Positions 18,716 through 27,826 are shown, counted from the stretch's first letter. The stretch is 64,000 bases of DNA from Thiomicrorhabdus sp. 6S3-12 (GCF_017571475.1 NZ_JAGETW010000001.1:310001-374000); one strand, 5' to 3'. Translations and numbers: made by a program. Notes: generated from the letters alone by a model not told the origin.

Positions 18716-19756
18716 TCACTCCGGCCCTTGCGGCTTTGGCAACAGCGCCTGATTCAAACGGCCAACCTTGGCCGCCAGCTCCATCATACGCACCACATAA
18801 CCGGTTTCATTGTCATACCAGGCCAGCACTTTCAACTGCGTGCCGTTCACAACCAGCGTCGACAGTGCATCAATCACCGACGAGCAGGTCTCGCCTTCAT
18901 AATCGACGGAAACCAGCGGGCGAATCTCATAACCAAGCACGCCTTGCAAATCGTTCTGTGCGGCATCGGCAAACAGCAGATTCACCTCCTCCGCCGTGAC
19001 TTTGCGTTTCATCTCCAGAGTCAGGTCGGTCAGTGACGCATTCATAAAAGGCACGCGTACCGCCAGACCGTTCAAACGACCGTTCAATTCGGGGAAAATC
19101 GTTCCGATTGCCTTAGCCGAGCCAGTGCTGGTCGGGATCAACGATTCAAAACTGGATCGGGCACGACGCAAATCCTTGTGACCGTGATCAACCACCTTCT
19201 GAGTATTGGTACGGTCATGCATGGTCAGAATCGAGCCATGCTCGATACCGATCTTCTCCTGCAGCACCTTAATGACCGGAGCGATACAGTTGGTAGTGCA
19301 GGATGCGGCGGTAATGATTCGATCCTCTCCGGCCACGAAAACGTCATCATTAACGCCCATAACAATATTTTTGATTGGTTCTTTCATCGGTGCGGCGACG
19401 ATTACCTGAGGAATCCCCTGATCCAGATACGGCTGCATGCTTTCCGGCGTACGAAACTGTCCGGTTGCTTCAATCACCACGTCCACCCCGAATGCAGCCC
19501 AATCGGTGGCATCAATTTCCTCATGCTGGGAATAACTGATCGCATGGCCGTTAATCACGATCTGACCATGATCTTCCTTAGCCTCATGCTGCCAGCGTCC
19601 GTGGGCCGAATCAAAATTCAGAAGATGTGCCGAACCGTAAGCGTCGGTCGCGATTTCATTGATATGCACAAACTCAATTTCCGGCCAGTCGAATGCCTGT
19701 CGCAGCGCCAGACGTCCCATGCGCCCAAAACCGTTAATCGCCACTTTAATCGTCAT
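18716..19756 (-). CDS. ArsJ-associated glyceraldehyde-3-phosphate dehydrogenase
   Basis: The 346-residue protein is a full GAPDH: NAD-binding INGFGRMGRLALR at the N-terminus, catalytic Cys in ASCTTNCIAP, and the WYDNETGYVVRM block. Beside arsJ it is expected to form 1-arseno-3-phosphoglycerate from glyceraldehyde-3-phosphate and arsenate, which ArsJ then exports. A role in central carbon flow cannot be excluded from sequence alone, but the placement in an ars operon points to arsenate detoxification. Confidence 0.93.
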   Translation of the reverse strand: MTIKVAINGFGRMGRLALRQAFDWPEIEFVHINEIATDAYGSAHLLNFDSAHGRWQHEAKEDHGQIVINGHAISYSQHEEIDATDWAAFGVDVVIEATGQFRTPESMQPYLDQGIPQVIVAAPMKEPIKNIVMGVNDDVFVAGEDRIITAASCTTNCIAPVIKVLQEKIGIEHGSILTMHDRTNTQKVVDHGHKDLRRARSSFESLIPTSTGSAKAIGTIFPELNGRLNGLAVRVPFMNASLTDLTLEMKRKVTAEEVNLLFADAAQNDLQGVLGYEIRPLVSVDYEGETCSSVIDALSTLVVNGTQLKVLAWYDNETGYVVRMMELAAKVGRLNQALLPKPQGPE

Positions 19757-19859
19757 TTATCTATTCCTTAAAATCATAGGTTTAATTCAATTGGCCGCAT
19801 TTAAACGCCCCAAAGTGACACCCGCATGACAAAAGAGTGAATATTTATCCTGAATTCAG

Positions 19860-20501
19860 TTAACTTTCCGACTGCAACCAACCGGCAACCTGGTCATGCG
19901 TTGGAACGCCACCGGAATGAACAACCTTGTCATTCACCACAACGCCCGGCGTACTCATAACCCCGTAGGAAGCAATTTCTGCAACATCTTCGATTTTGCT
20001 GACTTTAACGCATACGTCCAACTCCCCGGCAACCTTTTCGATCAGCGCAACCGTGTTGTTGCAGTTACTGCAACCGGTTCCCAATACCTTGATCTCCAAG
20101 GCGTCATCGCAACAAGCGGATTTCTGAGAATCGCCGCAGCATGACGATTTCTCGCCGGCCGGGCTGCAGCAGGAATCTTCATCGGAACAGCAGGCGCTTT
20201 TTTTATTCTTGTCCGCAGCACTGGAATCACAGCAACTGTCATCGGAACAGCAGCTTTTATCCCCGGCGTCGGCATCACAGACCACTCCACAGGCAACGCA
20301 CTCGCCGCGTGAATTTTTAAACATCGGGCAGAATCCGGTATAGGATGCCTGAATCGCGTTCAGAGCCATCAGGATCATCAACCACAGAAACGAGATCTGA
20401 GTCAGATCAATCTGCCCCATAAAATGCGAAACAGCCAACAAAATCAGCATCAACACGGCAAAGATGCGCAGTGGACGATTCCCCTTAATTGCAACACTCA
20501 T
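19860..20501 (-). CDS. DUF2892 membrane domain + Cys-rich linker + small thioredoxin domain fusion
   Basis: Three parts are visible in 213 residues. Residues 1-60 form a two-helix DUF2892-like membrane region ending in TGFCPMFK. Residues about 65-130 form a Ser/Asp-rich linker with CVAC and six CC pairs (SCCSDDSCC, ACCSDEDSCC, SSCCGDS, ACCDD). The C-terminus is a thioredoxin-like domain of the small MTH895/TM0996 type with redox motif CSNC and the cis-Pro in STPGVVV. In the ars operon this architecture suggests thiol capture of arsenite or redox support for the permease encoded upstream. The ribosome-binding site GGGAG is good. Confidence 0.8.
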   Translation of the reverse strand: MSVAIKGNRPLRIFAVLMLILLAVSHFMGQIDLTQISFLWLMILMALNAIQASYTGFCPMFKNSRGECVACGVVCDADAGDKSCCSDDSCCDSSAADKNKKSACCSDEDSCCSPAGEKSSCCGDSQKSACCDDALEIKVLGTGCSNCNNTVALIEKVAGELDVCVKVSKIEDVAEIASYGVMSTPGVVVNDKVVHSGGVPTHDQVAGWLQSES

Positions 20502-20516
20502 GTACTTTCTCCCTCA

Positions 20517-21491
20517 TTACAATTTAGCGTAAAAATAATTAAAGCCGTACCCGACCAGAATAAAAGCCACCACCAATACTGCAACAAACAGCAGTAGAGC
20601 CGGCCAGCGAATCACTTTTCTCAAAATAAGCAGTTCCGGCAAGGACAGAGCGGCAATGCTCATCATCAGAGCCAGACTGGTGCCAAGCGGTACGCCCTTG
20701 CCCAGCATGGCTTCGATGACCGGAATCACGCCGGTGGCATTGGAGTACAAAGGCACCCCAAGCAGAACCGCCGCCGGAACACTCCACCAGTTATTCGCAT
20801 CCGCCAGCGTTTCGGTTACCCAAACCTGAGGCACATAACCATGAAAGGCTGCGCCGACACCAATACCGATAATCACCCAGTGCCAGATGCGTTTAACAAT
20901 AACTTTCACCTCGTTCCAGGCAAAACCGTGTCTGGCACGCCAACCGTTGGCAAGCGCTTCCTGCTCCTGAGCCTGGCGCATCTTGATATCCCAGACATAA
21001 GCCTCAATCCAGCGCTCCGGCTTAAACCAGCCGATGACCACTGATCCGATATAGGCGACGATCAATCCGGCTAGTACATACCAGAAAGCGACTTCCCATC
21101 CCAATAGAGAAATCAACAGCACTACGGCCACTTCATTAATCATCGGACTGGCAATAAGAAAAGCAAAGGTAATACTGAGCGGAATTCTGGCTTCGACGAA
21201 GCCGATAAACAAAGGAACCGACGAACAGGAGCAAAAAGGCGTCACAGACCCCAGACCGATCGCCATGGAGCGACCTAGCCACAATGGCTTGCCGACAACC
21301 ACGCTGCGCACCCGTTCGGTAGAAACAAACGCTCGCAGCAGCCCCATCAGATAAATAATCAGTACCAGCAGAAAAAAGATTTTCAGCACATCCATGACAA
21401 AGAAATGCACGGCCTGCCCTAATGCCGTCTGGGCATCTATGTTCAAAATCCCATACACAAACCAGCTTGCTGTGCTTTCAAACGGTGTCAT
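20517..21491 (-). CDS. UPF0718/DUF318 permease, ArsP-like
   Basis: The 324-residue protein has about eight to ten membrane segments and the family motif TPFCSCSSVPLFIGF with adjacent cysteines; a second half motif is GVPLYSNATGVIPV. ArsP members of this family export trivalent organoarsenicals; others are of unknown specificity. AGGGG stands 8 nt before the ATG ending at 21491. It sits 2 nt after the hydrolase gene and 15 nt before the Cys-rich thioredoxin fusion, the usual permease-thioredoxin pairing. Confidence 0.85.
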   Translation of the reverse strand: MTPFESTASWFVYGILNIDAQTALGQAVHFFVMDVLKIFFLLVLIIYLMGLLRAFVSTERVRSVVVGKPLWLGRSMAIGLGSVTPFCSCSSVPLFIGFVEARIPLSITFAFLIASPMINEVAVVLLISLLGWEVAFWYVLAGLIVAYIGSVVIGWFKPERWIEAYVWDIKMRQAQEQEALANGWRARHGFAWNEVKVIVKRIWHWVIIGIGVGAAFHGYVPQVWVTETLADANNWWSVPAAVLLGVPLYSNATGVIPVIEAMLGKGVPLGTSLALMMSIAALSLPELLILRKVIRWPALLLFVAVLVVAFILVGYGFNYFYAKL

Positions 21492-21493
21492 GG

Positions 21494-22429
21494 TCAAAGC
21501 CCCTGCTCAAATTGCAAGTAAGTACGATTAAGAATCATTTTATGCCAGGAGTCATAATGCTCCAGGTGTTTAAATTCCGGCCAATCCTTATTCTCGGCAA
21601 CCGCCTGGTCGACACCAAGCATTTCATCCGCCGCCGCAGACATGACATCAACCAGTTTGTCCAGATAGGCTCCAGTGTCCTGACGCGCCTTATCCCAATC
21701 ACAAACCTGTCCGTGTCCGGGGACAATTTTTACCGCCGGCAAGGCTTCTGCCTGGTGAAAGGCGTTGCGCCAACTCGCAACCTTGGAAAACGGATGGACT
21801 CCGAGCATTCGATCGACATAAATCAGATCTCCTGAAAACAGCACCTTCTGCTGCGGCAGCCAAACAACGGCATCGCCGGGAAAATGCGCATCGCCGAAAA
21901 ACTTAAGTGCAAAATCCACGCCACCGATATTAAACTGAGCCTCGTCCCCTTGGAAAGGCTTTGCAGCATGCTCAGGCGAAGTTCCGGCAAAAATTGCAGA
22001 AACGCCGGCCATCTTTTCGATCAATTCCGCAGCCATCTTCTTCTGAGTTTCTACCGTCCGTGCAAGCGCATAAACGGGAATTCCTTTGCGAGCAAAGTAG
22101 TGATTTCCTAACCAGCGATGGTCCTGACTTCCGGTATTGATCACTGCGATAATCGGCTTATCGGTCACATTTCCGGCCGCTTTTTCCAACGCTTTGGCGG
22201 AAACATCTCCTGCACCCGAGTCAATCAGCACGGCGCCATCTCCGGTTACAACAAGGCCGATATTATTATTCAAGCCCAAATTTTCTTCCGAGCGGTTCGT
22301 CAAAGGCCCGATATAAGCATAAACCTGATCCGCAACCGGCTTGAAATGAAATTCCATGGCCTGCGTCGGAAAAGCAAACAGACTCAGACAGAACGTGAAT
22401 AGCACTGAAATTTTTTTAGACCAATCCAC
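21494..22429 (-). CDS. SoxH-like metallo-beta-lactamase-fold periplasmic protein
   Basis: The start is a GTG, 6 nt after GGAGG, which yields a clean signal peptide (MDWSKKISVLFTFCLSLFAF, cleavage after TQA). The 311-residue protein has the MBL scaffold (VVTGDGAVLIDSGAG, GDAHFPGDAVVWLP, FSGDLIYVDRM, VPGHGQV), but the usual HxHxDH metal motif is replaced by NTGSQDHRWLGN. This is the variant seen in SoxH-like hydrolases often linked to sulfur or PQQ systems. It leads the minus-strand ars operon. Substrate unknown. Confidence 0.8.
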   Translation of the reverse strand: MDWSKKISVLFTFCLSLFAFPTQAMEFHFKPVADQVYAYIGPLTNRSEENLGLNNNIGLVVTGDGAVLIDSGAGDVSAKALEKAAGNVTDKPIIAVINTGSQDHRWLGNHYFARKGIPVYALARTVETQKKMAAELIEKMAGVSAIFAGTSPEHAAKPFQGDEAQFNIGGVDFALKFFGDAHFPGDAVVWLPQQKVLFSGDLIYVDRMLGVHPFSKVASWRNAFHQAEALPAVKIVPGHGQVCDWDKARQDTGAYLDKLVDVMSAAADEMLGVDQAVAENKDWPEFKHLEHYDSWHKMILNRTYLQFEQGL

Positions 22430-22601
22430 TAGATACCTCCAGAATTCATATATACGCATAGGCAAATATATTAAAACTCAAAGCGGGAATTTGCAAAGCC
22501 TTTTTAAAAGTTTTAGAAAAATCCGTGCATTTGCTTCAAAATAGAGGCTCATCGGAAAACGTCCGTCGAGATTGATACATAAATAGAACCCGTCAAAACC
22601 T

Positions 22602-22943
22602 ATGACACTAGAAATCGTCACCCAAACCTTTAAAGCCCTGTCGGAACCGGTCCGGCTGCGTATCGTTCACCTTCTGCTGCAACGCGACTCGCTCTGTGTC
22701 TGCGATCTGGTCGAAACACTGGAACTGAATCAAAGCACCGTCTCCCGTCATCTGGCTTATCTGAAGAACTCCGGACTGGTTACTTCCTGGCGCGACGGAA
22801 CCTGGATGCACTATGCTCTGATTCCCGAAGCCTTACAGATGTTAAATATCGATGTACTCAAGCAGCACCTAGCCGATCAGTTGAATCTGGATTTGCAAAA
22901 ACTGCAGGCTTACGAACAAAAACCGAGAAGCTGTAATCTGTAA
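22602..22943 (+). CDS. arsR: ArsR-family arsenite-responsive repressor
   Basis: The 113-residue winged-helix protein contains SLCVCDLVETLELNQSTVSRHLAYL: the Cys pair in CVCDL is the arsenite-binding site of E. coli-type ArsR, placed at the start of the recognition helices. A further Cys lies in the C-terminal RSCNL. It is transcribed divergently from the arsenic operon across a 172-bp region, so it probably represses that promoter and its own and is released by As(III) or Sb(III). Confidence 0.92.
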   Translation: MTLEIVTQTFKALSEPVRLRIVHLLLQRDSLCVCDLVETLELNQSTVSRHLAYLKNSGLVTSWRDGTWMHYALIPEALQMLNIDVLKQHLADQLNLDLQKLQAYEQKPRSCNL

Positions 22944-23061
22944 AAAGAGCGGCGGAAAAAAATTAAGAAAAAAAGCACAAAAAATCATCCACTTGCCCAT
23001 TTCAGGCACGATCTTTTATATAATAGCGTGTTTTCCTGCTTAAACACTTAAGAGTGCGTAA

Positions 23062-24405
23062 ATGAAGAATAGAGTTTTTGATGTGGTCATTGTCGGCGGC
23101 GGTATCTCGGGTTGTGCCTTGACCTATATGCTGTCGCGTTACACCGATGTAAAAAAAGTGGCCATGCTTGAAAAGTACGGCAGCCTGGCACCGTTGAATT
23201 CCAGCGCAAGATCCAATAGCCAGACCCTGCACTGCGGCGACATCGAAACCAACTACACACTGGAAAAAGCCAAAGTCGTTAAGCAACAAGCGAGTATGAT
23301 CGAATACTTTGCCCAGCAGGTGGAAAAGAACGACTTCCTGTATAAATTCCCGAAAATGATTCTTGCCGTCGGTGATGACGAATGCGAACGCTTGGAAAAA
23401 CGTCACCACGAGTTTGCCGAAGCCTTCCCGTATATGGAACTGTGGGACGCAGACAAGATCGCCGAAGTCGAACCGGCGGTCACCATGAAAGACGGCGAAC
23501 GCCGTCCGGAGCGCATCCTGGCTTCCGGTTGTACCGACGAATATTCTGCGGTGAACTATGGAAACATGTCCAAGGCCCTGATCAATCAGGCGCGTAAAAC
23601 CAATACCGAAATTCAGGTTTCCCTAAGCACGGAAGTGCAGAAAATCAGCAAAGTTGAAGACGGCTACGAGCTGAATACCTCACAAGGCACTTTCTTTGCC
23701 GATTTCGTTGTAGTCTCCGCCGGCGGTCACAGCCTGCTACTGGCTAATCAGCTTGGGCACGGTATGGACATGTCGATTCTGCCGATGGCCGGAAGTTTCT
23801 ATTACGTACCAAAAATTCTTAACGGTAAAGTTTATACCATGCAGAACGACAAGCTGCCGTTTGCCGCACTGCATGGCGACCCGGATCTGGTTGAACTGAG
23901 CAAAACCCGTCTTGGGCCGACCGCTCTGGTTCTACCGAAGCTGGAACGCTATACCGGCGGAACCTATCTGGATTTCTGGCGCAGTCTGAAACTTGATCGC
24001 AAGGTTATCAAAGTCTTCTGGGATCTGATGAAAGACAGCACCATCCGCAACTATATTCTGCGCAACTTCGCCTTCGAGATTCCGTGGCTGCGTAAACGCC
24101 TTTTCGCTAAAGACGCACAGAAGATCATTCCTGACCTGAAACCGGAAGATCTCGAATATGCCTCCGGCATCGGCGGTCTGCGCCCGCAGGTCATCGACAA
24201 AACCACGATGCAACTGAAGCTGGGTGAAGCGAGTATTGTCCCGGAAAACGAGCGTCTGATTTTCAATATGACACCTTCACCGGGCGCCACCACCTGTCTT
24301 GGTAACGCCTACCGCGACGCACAAATCATCTGCGAACGTCTGAATATTCAGATGCACAAGCAGCAGGCGATCGACGAACTGCTTGGCGGAAAAGACCTGC
24401 CGTAA
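23062..24405 (+). CDS. mqo: FAD-dependent malate:quinone oxidoreductase
   Basis: The 447-residue protein opens with an FAD-binding motif VVIVGGGISGCALTYML and contains NSSARSNSQTLHCGDIETNYT, AGSFYYVP, RLGPTALVLPKLER and GIGGLRPQVID, blocks of the Mqo family. Mqo oxidises malate to oxaloacetate and passes electrons to quinone, replacing NAD-linked malate dehydrogenase, as reported for Hydrogenovibrio crunogenus. The length fits the shorter Mqo group. The next gene begins 5 bp after its stop. Confidence 0.88.
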   Translation: MKNRVFDVVIVGGGISGCALTYMLSRYTDVKKVAMLEKYGSLAPLNSSARSNSQTLHCGDIETNYTLEKAKVVKQQASMIEYFAQQVEKNDFLYKFPKMILAVGDDECERLEKRHHEFAEAFPYMELWDADKIAEVEPAVTMKDGERRPERILASGCTDEYSAVNYGNMSKALINQARKTNTEIQVSLSTEVQKISKVEDGYELNTSQGTFFADFVVVSAGGHSLLLANQLGHGMDMSILPMAGSFYYVPKILNGKVYTMQNDKLPFAALHGDPDLVELSKTRLGPTALVLPKLERYTGGTYLDFWRSLKLDRKVIKVFWDLMKDSTIRNYILRNFAFEIPWLRKRLFAKDAQKIIPDLKPEDLEYASGIGGLRPQVIDKTTMQLKLGEASIVPENERLIFNMTPSPGATTCLGNAYRDAQIICERLNIQMHKQQAIDELLGGKDLP

Positions 24406-24410
24406 CAGAG

Positions 24411-25445
24411 ATGACCGGCATTCCGACATATTTAATCAGTGGCCTTCTCGGCAGCGGTAAAACCACCTGTCTGCGGCAGCTGATTAAACAGAAACCGGAA
24501 AACGAAAACTGGGCGGTTCTGATCAACGAATTCGGCGAAGTCGATATTGACGGCGCGACCCTGTCGCAAAACAACGACATCACGATTAAAGCCGTTTCCG
24601 GAGGTTGCATCTGCTGCTCGGCGCAGTTCAATCTGGCTCAAGCACTCGGAGAGCTAAGCCGCCAGCCAATCGATAAACTGTTTATCGAACCGACCGGACT
24701 CGGCCATCCGGCCAAGGTGCTCGACACCCTGAAACAGTTTCCTCAATACACGCTACACAAAACACTGTGCGTTATCACGCCGCAGCAATTGACCGAAATC
24801 CGCTGGCAAAAATCGCAAGTCATGCGTGATCTGGTGACGCTGGCCGACCTGATCGTACTTAATAAAACCGATCTGAGCTCGGAACAAGAGATTGCGCAAA
24901 GCCGGGCGATTCTTGAACGGCTGTATGCTCAAAAAACCCTATTGCCGACGCAGTTTGCCCAAATCGCCATCGAGCAACTCAAGCCATCCGGACAAACCCA
25001 CCCCATTTTCCAGTTTCAAGCCGTTACAGCAGATTTCACCCTTAAACAGAACACCGGCACACTCCATGCGAGCGAAAACCGCGACTGGAACAGTGCTCTG
25101 CCCGGTGTCGAACAGGCTTTTCTGCAAATCGACCCGCAAAACGGTCATCTGCTCGCTATCGGCTGGCAATTTAGCGCCAAAGTGCAGTTTAACCGCATCG
25201 CGCTGAAAGCCTGGATAGACAACTTCTCCCCTTTACTGGCCCGTGCCAAAGGCCTGCTGCGCACCGGAAAAGAGTGGCAGCTCTTGAATTATATTGATAA
25301 CCATTTACAATTAGAAGATATTGCCTGGCGACAAGATAGCCGACTGGAATGTCTATTTACAGAAGCACCAAACAGCATCCCACCGCATAAAGACACTATT
25401 ATTTCTATGGAATCTCAACTGCTTAGCGCCATCCTGCTTCGTTAA
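24411..25445 (+). CDS. COG0523 (CobW/ZagA-like) GTP-dependent metallochaperone
   Basis: The 344-residue G3E GTPase has the Walker A GLLGSGKTTCL, the metal-binding CxCC in SGGCICCSAQF, and the NKTDL guanine-specificity motif. COG0523 proteins deliver metals, often zinc under starvation. The gene is followed by folE2, a GTP cyclohydrolase that can use other metals, a pairing typical of zinc-limitation responses, which argues for a zinc-linked role rather than cobalamin synthesis. It is tightly spaced after mqo and probably cotranscribed. No clear Zur box was found. Confidence 0.87.
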   Translation: MTGIPTYLISGLLGSGKTTCLRQLIKQKPENENWAVLINEFGEVDIDGATLSQNNDITIKAVSGGCICCSAQFNLAQALGELSRQPIDKLFIEPTGLGHPAKVLDTLKQFPQYTLHKTLCVITPQQLTEIRWQKSQVMRDLVTLADLIVLNKTDLSSEQEIAQSRAILERLYAQKTLLPTQFAQIAIEQLKPSGQTHPIFQFQAVTADFTLKQNTGTLHASENRDWNSALPGVEQAFLQIDPQNGHLLAIGWQFSAKVQFNRIALKAWIDNFSPLLARAKGLLRTGKEWQLLNYIDNHLQLEDIAWRQDSRLECLFTEAPNSIPPHKDTIISMESQLLSAILLR

Positions 25446-25570
25446 ATTCCAATAATAAAGCCGCCGGTTTTTTAAATTTTTGTTAAAATCGCAGCTCATT
25501 TTTTAATCACGAGACGTGCCCCACTTGCTTTTGCCAATAGGACCCGTCCACAACAGCCGAAGGAAATTGC

Positions 25571-26527
25571 ATGACTAAGCACATGCCCGATATCGCGTGT
25601 CAGCCGCACCAAACACCACAAGGGACCCTGAACTGGGTCGGAATGAGCGGCATTGAACTGCCTGTTTTGGTTCAACAGGGAACAGACGCGTCACAAAGCG
25701 TCCGTATGTCCTCTTTAGCTCAAGCCTACGTCAATCTGGAAAACCCGCTCAGCAAGGGTATCCATATGTCACGTCTGTATCTGATTCTCGATCAGATGGC
25801 GACCGAAGAGCCGCTTTCGCCGAACCGCGTTAAAGCCGTTCTCGACAAATTCATCGAATCACACGAAGGTTTGAGTTCGCATGCGTTTGTTGAATTCAAA
25901 TTCGATTACTACGAACGCCGTAACTCGCTTAAAAGCGGCAACAGTGGCTGGAAACATTACCCGTGCACTGTCCGCGGTGAAATGCGCGACGGCGATTTCG
26001 ACTGCGAAATCTCGATCGAGGTACCTTACTCATCCACTTGCCCTTGCTCGGCAGCGCTTTCTCGCCAGCTGATTCAGGAAGCCTTTGAACGTGACTTCGA
26101 CGGTAAAGATCTCAGTTATGACGATGTCATGGCTTGGTTGGGCACTCCGGAAGGCATCTGTGCCACACCGCACAGCCAGCGCTCTTATGCTCAGGTCAAG
26201 GTTAAAGTCGAAGAAAGTGATTCATTAGGCATCTCTAACCTGATTAACGATATTGAAGCCGCGCTGCAAACGCCGGTACAAGCAGCGGTTAAACGCGAAG
26301 ACGAACAGGAATTCGCACGCCTGAACGCTTCTAACCTGATGTTCTGTGAAGATGCCAGTCGTCGTTTGCAGGCTGCTCTAAGCGCTCAGGAAGAACATTA
26401 TCTGGATTTCTGGGTACGCGTTAACCATCTGGAAAGTCTGCATCCGCACGATGCGGTGGCGATTGTCACCAAAGGGATCGACGGCGGTTATACCGACGAA
26501 CCGAACCTGATGGATCCGATGAAGTAA
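25571..26527 (+). CDS. folE2: GTP cyclohydrolase FolE2 (type IB)
   Basis: FolE2 converts GTP to 7,8-dihydroneopterin triphosphate, the entry step to folate and pterins. The 318-residue protein has the catalytic Cys block STCPCSAALSRQL, the N-terminal GMSGIELPV and KGIHMSRLYL. An AAGGAAATTGC element precedes the ATG. No zinc-dependent FolE was seen in the window. A terminator follows 30 bp downstream. Confidence 0.95.
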   Translation: MTKHMPDIACQPHQTPQGTLNWVGMSGIELPVLVQQGTDASQSVRMSSLAQAYVNLENPLSKGIHMSRLYLILDQMATEEPLSPNRVKAVLDKFIESHEGLSSHAFVEFKFDYYERRNSLKSGNSGWKHYPCTVRGEMRDGDFDCEISIEVPYSSTCPCSAALSRQLIQEAFERDFDGKDLSYDDVMAWLGTPEGICATPHSQRSYAQVKVKVEESDSLGISNLINDIEAALQTPVQAAVKREDEQEFARLNASNLMFCEDASRRLQAALSAQEEHYLDFWVRVNHLESLHPHDAVAIVTKGIDGGYTDEPNLMDPMK

Positions 26528-26556
26528 TCCACCTTACTTCTCCGCCCCCAAAAGAG

Positions 26557-26591
26557 ACCCGCCCGGACCAAGTTCCCGGCGGGTTTTTCTT
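26557..26591 (+). terminator. Intrinsic terminator downstream of folE2
   Basis: ACCCGCC (26557-26563) pairs with GGCGGGT (26578-26584), extended by inner G/C pairs, and is followed by TTTTTCTTTTT. Confidence 0.88.
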
Positions 26592-26661
26592 TTTATGTAC
26601 GACAAAAAGTACGTTACACTCTAGGATAAGACTTTCTTACAAACGAATGAACACAAATCAA

Positions 26662-26678
26662 AAGAGCCCAAGGCTCTT
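26662..26678 (+). repeat. Short hairpin upstream of the methyltransferase gene
   Basis: AAGAGCC (26662-26668) and GGCTCTT (26672-26678) form a 7-bp stem with a 3-nt loop. No T run follows, so its function is unclear. Confidence 0.4.
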
Positions 26679-26744
26679 GGTGTTATTCAAGCCAACTGCG
26701 CCTCAACAATCAGGCACTTGAATCCGTTTTATTTGGTAAATGAA

Positions 26745-27461
26745 ATGTCCGCTAAGATCCATAACGAGTCTGCGCAAACCGTATCTCCTAAACAGTGGTT
26801 TAGATTGGCTTTGGTGTACCTGTTAATCCCGTTAATACTGTTTATATGCGCAGGAGACCTTAAATGGTGGCAAGCATGGATCTACGCCTTTCTTATCTTG
26901 AGCACAGGCATGGGTGGACGTATTTTGGCCGAACACCGTCATCCCGGATTAACCGCCGAAAGACAGAACCTCGAAAATTTCCAAAATACCAAGTCGTGGG
27001 ATAAGGTGCTCGCCCCGCTGATGGCTGTGAGTGTCGGGTACCCGATGGTGATCGTGGCGGGTCTAGACCATCGCTTCAACTGGTCACCCGAGTTTGCGCT
27101 CTGGGTCAGTCTTCTTGGTTTCTTTTTTATCGCGCAGGGGTATGCTTTTGCTGCCTGGGCTTTGATAGAAAACCGCTTTTTTTCCGCTGTCATGCGCATT
27201 CAGACGGATCGAGGACATACGGTTTGCGACAGCGGCCCATACCGGATTGTGCGCCATCCCGGCTATGCAGGGAATGTGCTTGCGCTATTCGGCATTGTTC
27301 TGGCTCTGAATTCACTATGGTCACTGATCCCGGCACTGCTTGCATTGGCTATTGCCGTCATCAGAACCGCACTCGAAGATCAGGCTCTGCTGGAGGAGTT
27401 ACCGGGGTATCGGGAGTATGCACGACAGGTACGCTATCGCTTAATTCCAGGAATATACTAA
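26745..27461 (+). CDS. Isoprenylcysteine carboxyl methyltransferase-family membrane protein
   Basis: The 238-residue reading starts at ATG 26745; a TTG at 26718 would add nine residues. It has about five hydrophobic segments and the C-terminal SAM-binding block of the ICMT/PEMT family (GPYRIVRHPGYAGNVLALFG and ALEDQALLEELPGYREYARQV). Bacterial members methylate unknown small or lipid substrates at the membrane. The ribosome-binding site is weak. The next gene begins 86 bp downstream. Confidence 0.82.
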   Translation: MSAKIHNESAQTVSPKQWFRLALVYLLIPLILFICAGDLKWWQAWIYAFLILSTGMGGRILAEHRHPGLTAERQNLENFQNTKSWDKVLAPLMAVSVGYPMVIVAGLDHRFNWSPEFALWVSLLGFFFIAQGYAFAAWALIENRFFSAVMRIQTDRGHTVCDSGPYRIVRHPGYAGNVLALFGIVLALNSLWSLIPALLALAIAVIRTALEDQALLEELPGYREYARQVRYRLIPGIY

Positions 27462-27547
27462 AAACCCTCCATGAACATCCGATCAGGCCATGCGGATTGT
27501 ATTTCATTCAGCAGAGCGTTCCATTCAAAACCGGAGAATTCAAGGCG

Positions 27548-27826
27548 ATGCAAAGAGACGATATCTTAAGGTTCCGAGACATTCCCAATGTCGGCGCAGC
27601 CATTGAGCGCAAATTCATGACACTAGGCCTCAAAAGCCCTCAGGAACTGGTCGGTAAAGACCCTTATCAACTGTACGAAGACCTTGGCCTGATTATGCAA
27701 AAAAGACTCGATCCCTGCCTGCTTGATGTTTTTATCTCCGCGGTCCGCTATATGCAAGGCGAACCGCCACGGAAATGGTGGCACTATACACCAGAGCGCA
27801 AACAGAAAATGTCGTCAAAAAAATGA
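27548..27826 (+). CDS. Helix-hairpin-helix protein of the Cdd1 (pathogenicity locus) family
   Basis: The 92-residue protein has an HhH-like segment LRFRDIPNVGAAIERKFMTLG, a second helix pair (PQELVGKDPYQLYEDL) and the conserved tail DVFISAVRYMQ and PRKWWHYT. This is the Cdd1/mitomycin-resistance-associated family; function unknown, DNA binding inferred from the fold. I start at ATG 27548, after which the protein matches the family; an upstream extension in the same frame overlaps the methyltransferase. Confidence 0.78.
   Translation: MQRDDILRFRDIPNVGAAIERKFMTLGLKSPQELVGKDPYQLYEDLGLIMQKRLDPCLLDVFISAVRYMQGEPPRKWWHYTPERKQKMSSKK

Noticed and set aside
25446-25570. Zur box or folate riboswitch upstream of folE2
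   Set aside because: I could not find the palindromic Zur core or a recognisable tetrahydrofolate riboswitch pattern by eye.
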